Of a stretch of 64,000 bases of DNA, positions 49,915 through 59,029 are shown in pieces. This stretch comes from Pantoea sp. (GTDB taxonomy: Bacteria > Pseudomonadota > Gammaproteobacteria > Enterobacterales > Enterobacteriaceae): positions 1 to 64,000 of the forward strand of contig NZ_JAPWKD010000032.1 in the NCBI RefSeq assembly GCF_028283705.1. Direction: 5' to 3'. Every line of letters begins with the position of its first letter. Position 1 is the first letter of the stretch. The position numbers were made by a program, and so were the translations under genes. The notes under the pieces were generated by a model. It worked only from the letters and a program-made list of their open reading frames with translations, was not told where the DNA came from and made no database searches.

Positions 49915-50754
49915 TTATCGGCGGCGCAGTAAACCGCCACATGGTCCTGTCAAAATAGAAAGCAGAAAGAGTCCGGCGGCACTCAGCACCACTGCGGGTC
50001 CGGCTGGCAGCGAGTAGTGCCACGATAAAATCAGGCCGATCAGCGCGGCAATGACTGCCAGCAACATGGCAATCGCCAGCATGCAGGCGAGATGACGGCT
50101 CCAGAAACGGGCGCTGGCGGCAGGCAGCATCATTAATCCCACGGACATCAGTGTGCCCAGCACCTGGAATCCCGCCACCAGGTTGAGTACCACCAGGGTG
50201 AGAAAAATGCCGTGTACCAGCGGCGCACTCCATTTGCCCTGCGCGCGCAGGAAATCGGGGTCAAAAGCATCGATGACTAATGGGCGATAGATAAGAGCCA
50301 GCATCAGCAGGGTGAACGCGGCGATGCCCCCCACCAGCATGATGGCGGCGTTATCCACTGCCAGCAGCGATCCAAACAGCACATGCAGCAGATCGACACT
50401 GGAACCACGCAGGGAAACCAGGGTGACACCAAGCGCCAGAGAGCCAAGATAGAAACCGGCAAAGCTGGCGTCTTCTTTCAACGGGGTATAGCGACTGACC
50501 GCGCCGGAGAGCAACGCCACCGCCAGACCAGCGATCAAACCGCCGATCCCCATCGCCACCAGCGATAGCCCGGAAATGAGATAACCGATAGCCGCACCTG
50601 GCAGCACTGCGTGAGAAAGCGCGTCACCGATCAGGCTCATACGGCGCAGCGACAGGAAAACGCCCAGCGGCGTTGCACTGAGCGCCAGCGCAACACAGGC
50701 CACCAACGCGCGGCGCATAAAGCCGAACTCAATAAAAGGTTGCAGCAGGGTCAC
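49915..50754 (-). CDS. Zn/Mn-type ABC transporter permease
   Basis: 279 residues with about eight membrane helices. It is an ABC-3 family permease: LRRMSLIGDALSHAVLPGAAIGYL is the signature region, and LMSVGLMMLPAASARFW is near the end. It overlaps the ATPase gene by 4 nt and ends 22 nt before the binding-protein start, so all three are in one transcript. Confidence 0.9.
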   Translation of the reverse strand: MTLLQPFIEFGFMRRALVACVALALSATPLGVFLSLRRMSLIGDALSHAVLPGAAIGYLISGLSLVAMGIGGLIAGLAVALLSGAVSRYTPLKEDASFAGFYLGSLALGVTLVSLRGSSVDLLHVLFGSLLAVDNAAIMLVGGIAAFTLLMLALIYRPLVIDAFDPDFLRAQGKWSAPLVHGIFLTLVVLNLVAGFQVLGTLMSVGLMMLPAASARFWSRHLACMLAIAMLLAVIAALIGLILSWHYSLPAGPAVVLSAAGLFLLSILTGPCGGLLRRR

Positions 50755-51407
50755 GATGCCACCCTCCGCAGCAATGGCGCATGGGCGGATTCGGGTTCAT
50801 CCAGCGACAGCACATCCTGAAAATAACGAGCCACCAGCGGGCGATCGTGCAGCACCACCAGTAACGTGGTGCCCGACTGCTGCTGCTGTTCGAGGATTGA
50901 CATCAGCAAGGTCACCGTCTGGCTGTCGATACCATTAAAAGGTTCATCCAGCAGCCACAGCTTGCTGCGTTGCAGCATCAGGCGCGCAAACAGTACCCGC
51001 TGTAACTGGCCGCCGGACAATGTGGCAGGCTGGGCATCGGCAAAATCTCGCATCTGTACTGCATCCAGCGCCGCATCAATTTCTTTGCGTAAAGCACGGT
51101 TAATCGCACCGAACCAACCACAACGCGGCCAGCATCCCATCGCCACCAGCTCATAAGCGGTGATCGGAAAACGCGTCTCCAGCTCGGTGCGTTGTGGCAG
51201 CCAGCCGAGTTCTTTACGGGAAACCGCAAGATCGCAACGTCCTGCAATCGGGGTCAGCAAACCGGCGATAGTTTTCAGTAAGGTGGATTTGCCGCTGCCG
51301 TTTGCGCCAATCAGCGCCGTCATACTCCCTGCGGGCAACTCGCCATTAATTGTCGGCGTAACGGTTTGTCCCTGATAACCGGCTTGCAGATGGTGAAACC
51401 GCATCAT
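50751..51407 (-). CDS. Zn/Mn-type ABC transporter ATP-binding protein
   Basis: 218 residues with Walker A GANGSGKST, Q-loop GWLPQRTELE, signature LSGGQLQRVLFARL, Walker B LWLLDEPFNGID and H-loop VVLHD. It energises the neighbouring permease. It overlaps the tiny membrane-protein gene upstream by 4 nt, so translation is coupled. Confidence 0.92.
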   Translation of the reverse strand: MMRFHHLQAGYQGQTVTPTINGELPAGSMTALIGANGSGKSTLLKTIAGLLTPIAGRCDLAVSRKELGWLPQRTELETRFPITAYELVAMGCWPRCGWFGAINRALRKEIDAALDAVQMRDFADAQPATLSGGQLQRVLFARLMLQRSKLWLLDEPFNGIDSQTVTLLMSILEQQQQSGTTLLVVLHDRPLVARYFQDVLSLDEPESAHAPLLRRVAS

Positions 51408-51508
51408 TTCTGCATACCCCAGACAATCGCCATCCCCAGCAGCGCCACCAGCAACAGGGCGACCAGCAAGCGTCCGCCCAGAGACAGAAGTAATCCACTA
51501 TGATTCAT
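51404..51508 (-). CDS. 34-aa membrane protein heading the metal ABC operon
   Basis: MNHSGLLLSLGGRLLVALLL continuing VALLGMAIVWGMQK. It is a single hydrophobic helix with a short N-terminus. It starts 16 nt after a Zur box, and its stop overlaps the ATPase start (ATGA). The coupling and position suggest a real small protein of the zinc-uptake operon, possibly a leader or transporter accessory. I know of no characterised family. Confidence 0.6.
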   Translation of the reverse strand: MNHSGLLLSLGGRLLVALLLVALLGMAIVWGMQK

Positions 51509-51523
51509 ACGACACAACCAAAA

Positions 51524-51538
51524 TGTTATAACATAACA
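51524..51538. promoter_or_regulatory. Second Zur box, upstream of the metal ABC operon
   Basis: TGTTATAACATAACA, a palindrome with one mismatch and the same half-site as the box before rpmE2. It lies 16 bases ahead of the first gene of the operon. Confidence 0.78.
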
Positions 51539-51758
51539 AATACACTATCAGATTATGCCCCAGGCTGCCGCGCAGGAAAGTGTTTCAAAAGTTAACCAGC
51601 ACCGCCGATCAAAGGGGTTACGGTGCGGTTTGCATCCTTTTCTTCCTCAACAGGTACTGGAATCCATCACAACAATAGCTATTTCTGCTTAAGGCATGCT
51701 TGCAATATCCGCATGAAACCCCAATGATATAAACATCCTCTTTTTTACCGGATTAACG

Positions 51759-52112
51759 ATGCAGGCCATTATTCATTGTGATATTGCTGAAGGTGAGGAT
51801 GACTGCACTAAGTTGCAGGCAATAATTCAGGGGAATATTCTCAAAATAGCGGAAGCACTTGCGGGTGATTTGCAATGGTATTCACAAAATGCGCGATTAG
51901 TTCCCGAGAGTTTTCGCATTATATCCATTACGCCCGGTCCTAATAATCGATTTAAAATGCTTTACGATTTCATGTGGAATTTATTTAGTCCCTGTCAGGA
52001 TTTAAATGAAACCTTTACACGCCAGGAAGATGTTCTGTTTCATATCGTCCCCGGTGCGCTGGTGTTTGAAGTGATCGACAATACACGCCCTTCTCCTGCC
52101 GATGAATTGTAA
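51759..52112 (+). CDS. Hypothetical protein, 117 aa
   Basis: Not recognised. It is a soluble acidic protein with no signal or membrane segment. It opens MQAIIHCDIAEGEDDCTKL, has two early cysteines, and contains AEALAGDLQWYSQNARLVPESF and a C-terminal VLFHIVPGALVFEVID strand-rich region. Base composition is more AT-rich than the flanking core genes, like tomB/hha beside it. A weak ribosome site precedes the ATG. It stands alone between the zinc operon and tomB, so context does not show a role. Confidence 0.6.
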   Translation: MQAIIHCDIAEGEDDCTKLQAIIQGNILKIAEALAGDLQWYSQNARLVPESFRIISITPGPNNRFKMLYDFMWNLFSPCQDLNETFTRQEDVLFHIVPGALVFEVIDNTRPSPADEL

Positions 52113-52258
52113 TATTTGGTAATGGAGGTGAGCAAAACTAATGATTGTGGATTATCTTTAAGGAGTCGCTGAATTCATTTTATTCGTGATCGCTTCCAGG
52201 TAGCTTTTCCTAATCTCGCCGCGCTGCGGTAACTGTGCTAGCTATGGAGGGGAAAAAG

Positions 52259-52636
52259 ATGGACGAATACTCACCGAAACGGCATGATATTGCCCAGCTT
52301 AAATTCCTGTGTGAGAACCTGTTTGACGAAAGTATGGCAACATTAACTGACAGTCATCATGGCTGGGTTAATGATCCAACTTCGGAAAGCAATTTACAGC
52401 TCAACGATTTGATTGAGCATATCGCGTCTTTCACGATGAATTACAAAATTAAGCATGTTGAAGATGAAGCACTGATAACGCAAATCGATGAATATCTTGA
52501 CGATACCTTTATGTTGTTTAGCAGCTACGGAATCAATACTCAGGATCTTCAACGTTGGCAACGTTCAGCCCGACGCCTATTTAACCTGTTTGCCGAAGAG
52601 TGCGCTTTTCTACAGCAACCCAGCCATTCCTTTTAG
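52259..52636 (+). CDS. tomB: Hha antitoxin / biofilm regulator TomB
   Basis: 125 residues (124 in E. coli), acidic and helical, starting MDEYSPKRHDIAQLKFLCEN with GGAGGGG upstream. It contains one conserved Cys pair (FLCEN, EECAF). TomB neutralises Hha, reportedly by oxidising a Hha cysteine. hha follows after 24 nt. A frame open a few codons upstream is not needed. Confidence 0.95.
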   Translation: MDEYSPKRHDIAQLKFLCENLFDESMATLTDSHHGWVNDPTSESNLQLNDLIEHIASFTMNYKIKHVEDEALITQIDEYLDDTFMLFSSYGINTQDLQRWQRSARRLFNLFAEECAFLQQPSHSF

Positions 52637-52660
52637 CATCAGAGTGAGAACGACTTATTT

Positions 52661-52879
52661 ATGAGCAACCAAGCCTTAACCAAAACCGATTATTTGATGC
52701 GACTGCGCCGCTGTCGCTCAATCGACACCCTTGAGCGGGTGATTGAGAAAAACAAGTATGAATTGTCCGATGACGAGTTAGCGGTATTCTATTCTGCTGC
52801 CGATCACCGCCTTGCAGAGCTGACGATGAATAAGCTCTACGATAAAGTGCCCGGTTCTGTCTGGAAGTTTGTCCGCTAA
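52661..52879 (+). CDS. hha: Hemolysin expression modulator Hha
   Basis: 72 residues, the family length: [20 protein letters not shown], then [19 protein letters not shown]. Hha binds H-NS and extends silencing of horizontally acquired genes, and is the toxin-like partner of TomB. The conserved Cys in RRCRS is the TomB-sensitive residue. Confidence 0.97.
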   Translation: MSNQALTKTDYLMRLRRCRSIDTLERVIEKNKYELSDDELAVFYSAADHRLAELTMNKLYDKVPGSVWKFVR

Positions 52880-53006
52880 GTTTTCCCCTTCTCATCTACG
52901 GCCTGCCATAGCAACCGAATTTCAGGGATTGACCATGCCACTGGCAAAGGAGTGCCAGCATTGCGCTATTGGGTTGAATTATGGGGATTTTTTCGGAAGG
53001 CTGAAT

Positions 53007-53119
53007 GGTGGAGGCCCTGCCAGCTACATCCCGGCACACGCGTCGCCTGCTGCGGCTGCTTCCTTCCGGACCTGACCGAGTTCACAAGTTAGCATTGCGG
53101 GAGAACCAACAGGGCCCCC
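53007..53119 (-). ncRNA. ffs: 4.5S RNA of the signal recognition particle
   Basis: A hairpin RNA with the conserved SRP domain: GGTCAGGTCCGGAAGGAAGC carries the GGAA tetraloop and the symmetric loop that bind Ffh. The ends GGGGGCCCTG and CAGGGCCTCC pair. The length, about 113 nt, and the position next to atl (ybaZ) match E. coli ffs. It guides nascent membrane proteins to FtsY. Confidence 0.96.
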
Positions 53120-53289
53120 ATTGACAAGCCCTCATTACGAGAGCGCAGGCATTATCAGGTAAGCCCCTGGCAATTGCAAGCAAACCCCGGATGACCGTTG
53201 GTTTCTTGAACAGCCAAGCCACCGGATGCTGCTTCATTCACCACACTCATGCTAAAGTCTGGCCTTTACAATGACTCAGAGTTGCCTCA

Positions 53290-53604
53290 ATGAGCGAGCA
53301 CGATAGCTTTCCACAGCGCGTATGGCAGATTATCGCCGCCATCCCGCCAGGGAAAGTGATGACATATGGCGATGTCGCCCGCTTAGCAGGTTCGCCGCGT
53401 GCGGCACGTCAGGTGGGCGGCGTATTGAAACGCTTGCCGCCTGGTAGCCAGCTCCCCTGGCATCGCGTTCTTAACCGTCATGGTCGTATTTCACTCCAGG
53501 GTGATGATTTGTTTCGTCAGCGTGACGCGCTGGAAGCCGAAGGCATTGAAGTCAGTGACGCCGGGGAAATCGAACTGGCGCGTTATCGCTGGGATCAGGA
53601 TTGA
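53290..53604 (+). CDS. atl: Alkyltransferase-like protein (ATL)
   Basis: 104 residues resembling the C-terminal half of O6-alkylguanine transferases. The active-site Cys is replaced by Trp (PWHRV in place of PCHRV), so it binds but cannot remove alkyl groups. It flags O6-alkylguanine for nucleotide-excision repair. The helix-turn-helix (VMTYGDVARLAGSPRAARQVGG) with its flipping Arg is intact. Confidence 0.95.
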   Translation: MSEHDSFPQRVWQIIAAIPPGKVMTYGDVARLAGSPRAARQVGGVLKRLPPGSQLPWHRVLNRHGRISLQGDDLFRQRDALEAEGIEVSDAGEIELARYRWDQD

Positions 53605-53607
53605 ATG

Positions 53608-53633
53608 AGCGGCTTTATCCTTAAAGCCGCTTT
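53608..53633. terminator. Terminator between atl and ybaY
   Basis: AGCGGCTTTA-TCCT-TAAAGCCGCT followed by TT, between convergent genes. Confidence 0.82.
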
Positions 53634-53638
53634 CGATG

Positions 53639-54196
53639 TTACATACTGGTTGGCGCAGGTACCGAAGAAGATGGCGTTATCTGCGTCGGTGAGGTCGATG
53701 GTACCGTAGTCGCGGCTCCCGGCTGCGTCGGCATCGCCATATTGGTGGTCGGTACCAACAGCAGTTCCGCCTTCGTGCCCCCCTGATTAATCACAGGTTT
53801 CACGGTATCGGTGATAAACGCCAGTCTGCCATCAATGGCAATCGCCGCGCTTAACAGAATACGGGCGTTCGGCTGGATGTCAGCCGGATTAAACGGCAGC
53901 ACAAACTGGAACGGTGCCTGTTTGCCCTCGGTGCGTACCACATGCTGCGCCAGCACTCGGGATGGCGCATCGGATATCGAAGCATCCGACAGCGTTACCG
54001 TCAGGACTGCATCGGGTGGCAATGCAATGCGCTGGCGAATATAAATGGTCCCACTCACATTCGGCTGCGCAATGGTTGATTGCTGCCCTGCGACGCTTGC
54101 ACCTAAGGTCGGTGTTGCTACCGGCTTGCTGTGGTCCGCGCACCCTGCAACCGCCACGGCCAGCGTCATACCGCTAATGATTTGCCAGAGTTTCAT
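53639..54196 (-). CDS. ybaY: Lipoprotein YbaY
   Basis: 185 residues, outer-membrane type lipoprotein with lipobox VAGC (Cys19) followed by Ala. The body is a beta-rich YbaY fold (VSGTIYIRQRIALPPDAVLTVTL, the pattern of quality-control lipoprotein domains). The C-terminus is a low-complexity Pro/Thr/Ser tail of about 35 residues. The function is unknown. Confidence 0.92.
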   Translation of the reverse strand: MKLWQIISGMTLAVAVAGCADHSKPVATPTLGASVAGQQSTIAQPNVSGTIYIRQRIALPPDAVLTVTLSDASISDAPSRVLAQHVVRTEGKQAPFQFVLPFNPADIQPNARILLSAAIAIDGRLAFITDTVKPVINQGGTKAELLLVPTTNMAMPTQPGAATTVPSTSPTQITPSSSVPAPTSM

Positions 54197-54401
54197 CGAT
54201 GTCGTCTCCTTATGAACACTATGATTATCGGTGGTAAAAATAATGTGCAGCTTTTCAACCGCCGAATGTCATTAATTCTGGCACAAAAATCCGCGTTGCG
54301 CCTGAGACTGGTCTTAGATCGCTGAAACCACGGCAAAAAGATTGACGACAACTGGTCGGATCTTTCACACTTGCCCGACCGGTATCACTGAGGAATCCGT
54401 T

Positions 54402-55265
54402 ATGAGCCAGGCCCTGCACAACCTGCTTAATTTGTTGAATCTGGAAAAACTGGAAGAGGGATTATTTCGCGGCCAGAGCGAAGACCTCGGCCTGCGACAG
54501 GTGTTTGGTGGCCAGGTGGTTGGTCAGGCCCTGTATGCGGCGAAACAGACAGTGCCGGAAGCACGTATCATCCATTCGTTTCACAGCTACTTCCTGCGCC
54601 CGGGCGATAGCCAGAAAGCCATCATCTATGATGTCGAAACCCTGCGTGATGGTAAGAGCTTTAGCGCGCGCCGCGTCAGTGCGGTGCAAAACGGACAACC
54701 TATCTTCTATATGACGGCCTCATTTCAGGCTCCGGAAAGCGGTTTTGAGCATCAAAATGTCATGCCGCAGGTGCCGCCGCCGGATAATCTACCATCGGAA
54801 CAGGATCTGGCACATAAGCTGGCAGCACATCTGCCTGGCAAGCTGCGGGAAAAATTTCTTGCCGAACGGCCACTGGATATCCGGCCGGTACAAATCCACA
54901 ACCCGCTAAAAGGGCGCGTCGATGAGCCGGTACGTCAGGTATGGGTTCGCGCCAACGGGCAGTTGCCGCAGGATCGCCGGATTCATCAATACCTGCTCGG
55001 CTATGCATCAGACCTCAATTTCCTGCCTGTCGCCCTTCAGCCGCACGGCAAAGGTTTTCTCGAGCCCGATATGCAGGTAGCGACTATCGACCACTCGATG
55101 TGGTTCCACCGCCCGTTTGATCTGTCGGAATGGCTGCTGTATAGCGTTGTCAGCACCTCGGCTTCGGGTGCGCGTGGCTTTGTGCGCGGAGAGTTCTTTA
55201 CTCAGGATGGCCGGCTGGTGGCAACCACGGTGCAGGAAGGGGTAATGCGCCAGCGTGACGCATAA
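54402..55265 (+). CDS. tesB: Acyl-CoA thioesterase II
   Basis: Cytosolic double-hotdog thioesterase hydrolysing medium- and long-chain acyl-CoA. It is 287 residues from the ATG at 54402 (286 in E. coli). It has the first hotdog ([31 protein letters not shown]), second hotdog with [14 protein letters not shown] (catalytic Asp), DHSMWFHRP and the end [11 protein letters not shown] (Gln/Thr). An upstream frame from 54342 is not conserved. Confidence 0.97.
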   Translation: MSQALHNLLNLLNLEKLEEGLFRGQSEDLGLRQVFGGQVVGQALYAAKQTVPEARIIHSFHSYFLRPGDSQKAIIYDVETLRDGKSFSARRVSAVQNGQPIFYMTASFQAPESGFEHQNVMPQVPPPDNLPSEQDLAHKLAAHLPGKLREKFLAERPLDIRPVQIHNPLKGRVDEPVRQVWVRANGQLPQDRRIHQYLLGYASDLNFLPVALQPHGKGFLEPDMQVATIDHSMWFHRPFDLSEWLLYSVVSTSASGARGFVRGEFFTQDGRLVATTVQEGVMRQRDA

Positions 55266-55293
55266 AAAAAGGGGCGATTTCTCGCCCCTTCTG
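55264..55293. terminator. Terminator between tesB and amtB
   Basis: AAGGGGCGA-TTTC-TCGCCCCTT with an A7 run before and a T-rich stretch after, so it works in both directions. Confidence 0.88.
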
Positions 55294-55335
55294 CTTTTTA
55301 TTGTTTTAGCGCACTGCTCTTCTTCAGCCTGGCTC

Positions 55336-56625
55336 TTACTGGTTGTAAGCGTTTTCGCCGTGGCTGTTAACATCCAGACCTTCACGTTCCTGATCTTCCG
55401 GAACACGCAGGCCAACAATCATATCGGCCAGTTTGAAGCCAATGAAGGCAACCACACCGGACCAGACGATGGTGGTACCCACGCTGAACAGCTGAATCCA
55501 GACCTGATGACCCATAGTCACGCCTTCGGCATAACCCACGCCACCCAGTGAAGAGGAAGCGAACACACCCGTCAGGATACAACCTACGATGCCACACACG
55601 CCGTGCACACCGAACACGTCACACGGGTCATCAACACGCAGCCATTTCTTCAGGGTAGTGACACCCCACAGGCCAGCGAGACCACCCACCAGGCCGATAA
55701 TCAGCGCACCACCAACACCGACATAACCACACGCCGGGGTGATAGCAACCAGACCCGCGATGAAGCCGGAAGAGGCACCCAGCAGAGAAGGCTTGCCACG
55801 CAGCGCCCACTCACCGAAGGTCCATGACAGTACCGCACCCGCAGTCGCAATCACGGTGTTCAGGAACGCCAGGGCAGCGATTTCGTTCGCAGCAGAGGCA
55901 GAACCGGCGTTGAAACCGAACCAGCCCACATACAGGATCGCAGTTCCGGTGAAGACCATCGGCAGGTTGTGCGGTTTGAATGCTTCTTTACCGAAGCCAG
56001 CACGTTTGCCCACCAGGTAAGCACCCACCAGACCAGCCACCGCGGCGTTGATATGCACCACAGTACCGCCTGCGAAGTCCAGCGCGCCATCGGTCGCCAG
56101 CAAGCCGCCAGCCCAGACCATGTGTGCAATCGGCAGATAGGCCAGAGTCAGCCATACCGCAACGAAAATCAGCACCGCAGAGAAACGAATACGTTCAGCG
56201 ATAGAACCGACAATCAGGCCCACAGTGATACAGGCGAAGGAAGCCTGGAACGCAACGTGGATGTACTGATAGAAAGTCCCCATCAGTGCTTTCAGCTCGA
56301 TGTTTTTCAGCATCGCCCACTGGAAGCTACCGAAGAAGGCGTTACCTTCGCTGAAGGCCAGCGAATAACCGTAAATCATCCACAACACGCAGACCAGGGA
56401 GAAGGTTACCGCTACCTGAGTCAGCATCGACAACACGTTTTTACCGCGAATCAAACCGCCGTAAAACAGGGCAATACCAGGAATTGACATGAACAGCACC
56501 AGCGCGGTGCAGATCATCATAAACGCGTTATCGGCTTTATCCGCAACGGCAGGTGCTGCCGCCATGGCCAGAGACGGTAACAGCGCCAGGCTGGTCAGGC
56601 CCAACTTCGTCATCATTTTATTCAT
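55336..56625 (-). CDS. amtB: Ammonium transporter AmtB
   Basis: Trimeric channel for NH4+/NH3 in the inner membrane. It has a signal-like first segment then 11 helices, 429 residues from MNKMMTKLGL at 56625 with a GGAAAG site. The twin-His pore residues lie in FQASFACITVGL-proximal IHVAF and HNLPM; the D160-equivalent is in DFAGGTVVHINA. The end ENAYNQ matches the E. coli C-terminal tail that GlnK plugs. It is co-transcribed with glnK (31 nt apart). Confidence 0.97.
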   Translation of the reverse strand: MNKMMTKLGLTSLALLPSLAMAAAPAVADKADNAFMMICTALVLFMSIPGIALFYGGLIRGKNVLSMLTQVAVTFSLVCVLWMIYGYSLAFSEGNAFFGSFQWAMLKNIELKALMGTFYQYIHVAFQASFACITVGLIVGSIAERIRFSAVLIFVAVWLTLAYLPIAHMVWAGGLLATDGALDFAGGTVVHINAAVAGLVGAYLVGKRAGFGKEAFKPHNLPMVFTGTAILYVGWFGFNAGSASAANEIAALAFLNTVIATAGAVLSWTFGEWALRGKPSLLGASSGFIAGLVAITPACGYVGVGGALIIGLVGGLAGLWGVTTLKKWLRVDDPCDVFGVHGVCGIVGCILTGVFASSSLGGVGYAEGVTMGHQVWIQLFSVGTTIVWSGVVAFIGFKLADMIVGLRVPEDQEREGLDVNSHGENAYNQ

Positions 56626-56656
56626 TTCTTTCCATCCCATCACAATCAAGGCCCAG

Positions 56657-56995
56657 TTACAGTGCTGCTTCGTCGGTCTCGCCAGTACGAATACGGATAA
56701 CGCGCTGCAGTTCCGCGACGAAAATTTTACCGTCGCCAATTTTGCCGGTGTAAGCGGCTTTACTGATGACATCGACCACTTCATCCAGCTGATCATCAGC
56801 AATGGCGATATCAATTTTTACTTTTGGCAGGAAGTTCACGCTGTACTCGGCACCGCGATAAAGCTCTGCGTGACCTTTCTGGCGACCGAAACCCTTCACT
56901 TCGGTAACTGTCAGTCCCTGAATGCCAATAGAGGATAAGGCTTCACGCACGTCCTCCAGCTTAAATGGTTTGATTACCACGGTAACCAGCTTCAT
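56657..56995 (-). CDS. glnK: PII nitrogen regulator GlnK
   Basis: 112 residues, PII family. The uridylylated Tyr51 lies in the T-loop (YRGAEYSVNF), and the ATP-binding B-loop is YTGKIGDGKIF. GlnK blocks AmtB when nitrogen is ample and signals through UTP/2-oxoglutarate. It heads the glnK-amtB operon under a sigma-54 promoter. Confidence 0.98.
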   Translation of the reverse strand: MKLVTVVIKPFKLEDVREALSSIGIQGLTVTEVKGFGRQKGHAELYRGAEYSVNFLPKVKIDIAIADDQLDEVVDVISKAAYTGKIGDGKIFVAELQRVIRIRTGETDEAAL

Positions 56996-57049
56996 ACGAT
57001 CCCCTCCAGGTATTTAATGAGTAAGTCTTACCGGACACGCAGGGATATA

Positions 57050-57065
57050 AGCAAAGGGTGTGCCA
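57050..57065 (-). promoter_or_regulatory. Sigma-54 promoter of glnK-amtB
   Basis: On the minus strand TGGCACACCCTTTGCT fits the -24/-12 consensus (GG and GC 10 bp apart), about 55 bases upstream of glnK. Confidence 0.9.
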
Positions 57066-57172
57066 TAAATAAAAAAACCGCAGAGTCAGCGCATTAGCCG
57101 CGTGGCAACACGCTTCGTTATGTGATGGACAACACAAATGCAACAAGGAAAGGAAGAAAGGAGTGGAATATT

Positions 57173-57188
57173 TGCACTTCTTTGGTGC
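57173..57188. promoter_or_regulatory. NtrC enhancer site for glnK-amtB
   Basis: TGCACTTCTTTGGTGC matches the NtrC dyad (TGCAC-N5-GGTGC type). It lies about 110 bp upstream of the sigma-54 promoter, a normal enhancer distance. Confidence 0.75.
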
Positions 57189-57253
57189 GTACAGCCTCAA
57201 AGAAGTGCATTTGTACAGAATAATCCGATAATGGCGCTCAAAAAAGGTGCAAC

Positions 57254-59029
57254 TCACCCTTCAGTGGCTAAGGGAATGCCCGCCGCGAGTTCATCACCTG
57301 CCTGTTGCAGCTGATACATTTGCCAGTAACGGCCCTGCTGCGCCAGCAATTCGCTGTGTGTGCCCCGCTCGGCAACCTGCCCACGGTGCAGCACCAGAAT
57401 CTGATCTGCTTCGGTAATAGTGGAAAGGCGATGCGCAATCACCACCAGCGTGCTGTGCTGGCGCAACGCGCGCAGTGCGTGCTGGATAGCCTGTTCGGTG
57501 CCGGAATCGATATTGGCGGTGGCTTCATCGAGAATCAGAATCTGCGGTAGCGACACCAATACCCGCGCCAGTGCCAGCAACTGCTTCTGCCCGACTGACA
57601 GATTATTGCCCTGCTCGCCCAGCCGGGTATAGATGCCATCCGGCATCGAGCGTACCAGTGGCGCAAGTTGCACCGTTTCCAGCGCTTGCCATACCGCGTC
57701 TTCCGGGATATCGCGGCCAAGACGAACATTGGCAAGCAGGGTATCGGCCAGCACCACCGGATCCTGCTGCACCATGGCCACGCCCTGGCGCAACGCCTGA
57801 TGTGTCAGTTGTGGCAACGGCCGACCATCCAACTCGATACTGCCACGCGTGACCGGGTAGTAGCCCATCAGCAGATTCGCCAGCGTGCTTTTGCCGCTGC
57901 CGGTGTGGCCCACCAGCGCGACAAAGCCACGCGCAGGCACATCCAGATCGATCCGGCTCAGCACATCACGATCGGCACGGTAAGCAAAACTGACATCACG
58001 CAACGCAATACGCCCGGACGCCAGCGGACGGTTGTCCGCGCCATAATCCTGCTGGACCGCATCCATCAGCTCAAAAATACGTTCGCCGGAGACCACCGCC
58101 TGTTGCAGCATGGATTGCTGCGTGGTGAGTTCGATCAACGGCTCGTTCAGACGCCCGAGCCAGGTAATAAACGCGTACAACACACCGACTTCAAACACAC
58201 CGGGCGTGGCAAAACTGAACAGCATCAGCAGGCCGCACAAAATTAGTGCAGAGAACAAACTCAGCAACGGACGAAGCAGGAAGCCATCGAGTCGCAGCGT
58301 CTCCATACGAGCCAGATAGTGGGAGCGGCTGGCCTCCCCCATGCGTTCGCCAAAACGCGCCTGCTGGCGAAATTGCTGGATTACGCTCATGCCGTTAATC
58401 ACTTCATTGAAGCCATTATTGATATCCGCCAGATAGCTGCGTACCCGACGCGCAATGGGCGTGCTGTAACGCTGGTAAATCAGCATCACCACCAGAACCA
58501 GCGGGAAAATGGCAATCGCCACCAGCGCCATACGCCAGTCGAGAGCAAACATCGCCACCAGCATGGCACCAATCAATGCGGCACTGCGCAACACCGTTGC
58601 CACGACCGTGACATAAAGATCGCGGATGACCTCGGTATCGTTGGTGACACGCGAAATAATCTGCCCCACTGGCTGGGTATCAAAGGCGCTGAGCGGCTGG
58701 CGCAACGCGGCATTCATCACATCAGAACGTAATTGCTGTACCACACCGATCGCGGCGCGGTTAAACAGCAAAGCCTGAAAATAATGCAACCCGGCCGCCA
58801 GCAGTTGCAACAGAATAAAACCCACCACCAGCCCGGCGACAATACCCCACGGCATCTGATGTTTCGCCACCAGATGATCGATAAAATAACTGACCAGCAC
58901 CGGTCCGGTGACTTCCGCCGCTGCGGCCAGCCACAGCATCCCCACCGCCAGCCATAACGATTTGCGCCAGGGTTTACCGTAAGAAAGTAAACGTTTTAGC
59001 GTGGGCCACAAGCGTACAGATTTAGCCAC
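57254..59029 (-). CDS. mdlB: ABC exporter half-transporter MdlB
   Basis: Six-helix membrane domain fused to an ATPase; pairs with MdlA. It is 591 residues from the GTG at 59029 ([15 protein letters not shown]), which overlaps the mdlA stop, with GGAGCGA ahead; E. coli MdlB has 593. Walker A is GHTGSGKST, the signature LSVGQKQ deviates from LSGGQ, Walker B is [12 protein letters not shown] with the catalytic Glu, and the H-loop is IAHRLST. An open frame upstream to 59128 is inside mdlA. The substrate is not established. Confidence 0.94.
   Translation of the reverse strand: MAKSVRLWPTLKRLLSYGKPWRKSLWLAVGMLWLAAAAEVTGPVLVSYFIDHLVAKHQMPWGIVAGLVVGFILLQLLAAGLHYFQALLFNRAAIGVVQQLRSDVMNAALRQPLSAFDTQPVGQIISRVTNDTEVIRDLYVTVVATVLRSAALIGAMLVAMFALDWRMALVAIAIFPLVLVVMLIYQRYSTPIARRVRSYLADINNGFNEVINGMSVIQQFRQQARFGERMGEASRSHYLARMETLRLDGFLLRPLLSLFSALILCGLLMLFSFATPGVFEVGVLYAFITWLGRLNEPLIELTTQQSMLQQAVVSGERIFELMDAVQQDYGADNRPLASGRIALRDVSFAYRADRDVLSRIDLDVPARGFVALVGHTGSGKSTLANLLMGYYPVTRGSIELDGRPLPQLTHQALRQGVAMVQQDPVVLADTLLANVRLGRDIPEDAVWQALETVQLAPLVRSMPDGIYTRLGEQGNNLSVGQKQLLALARVLVSLPQILILDEATANIDSGTEQAIQHALRALRQHSTLVVIAHRLSTITEADQILVLHRGQVAERGTHSELLAQQGRYWQMYQLQQAGDELAAGIPLATEG

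Noticed and set aside
52869-53075. 68-aa open frame after hha
   Set aside because: It overlaps the 4.5S RNA gene on the other strand and shows no protein-like features.
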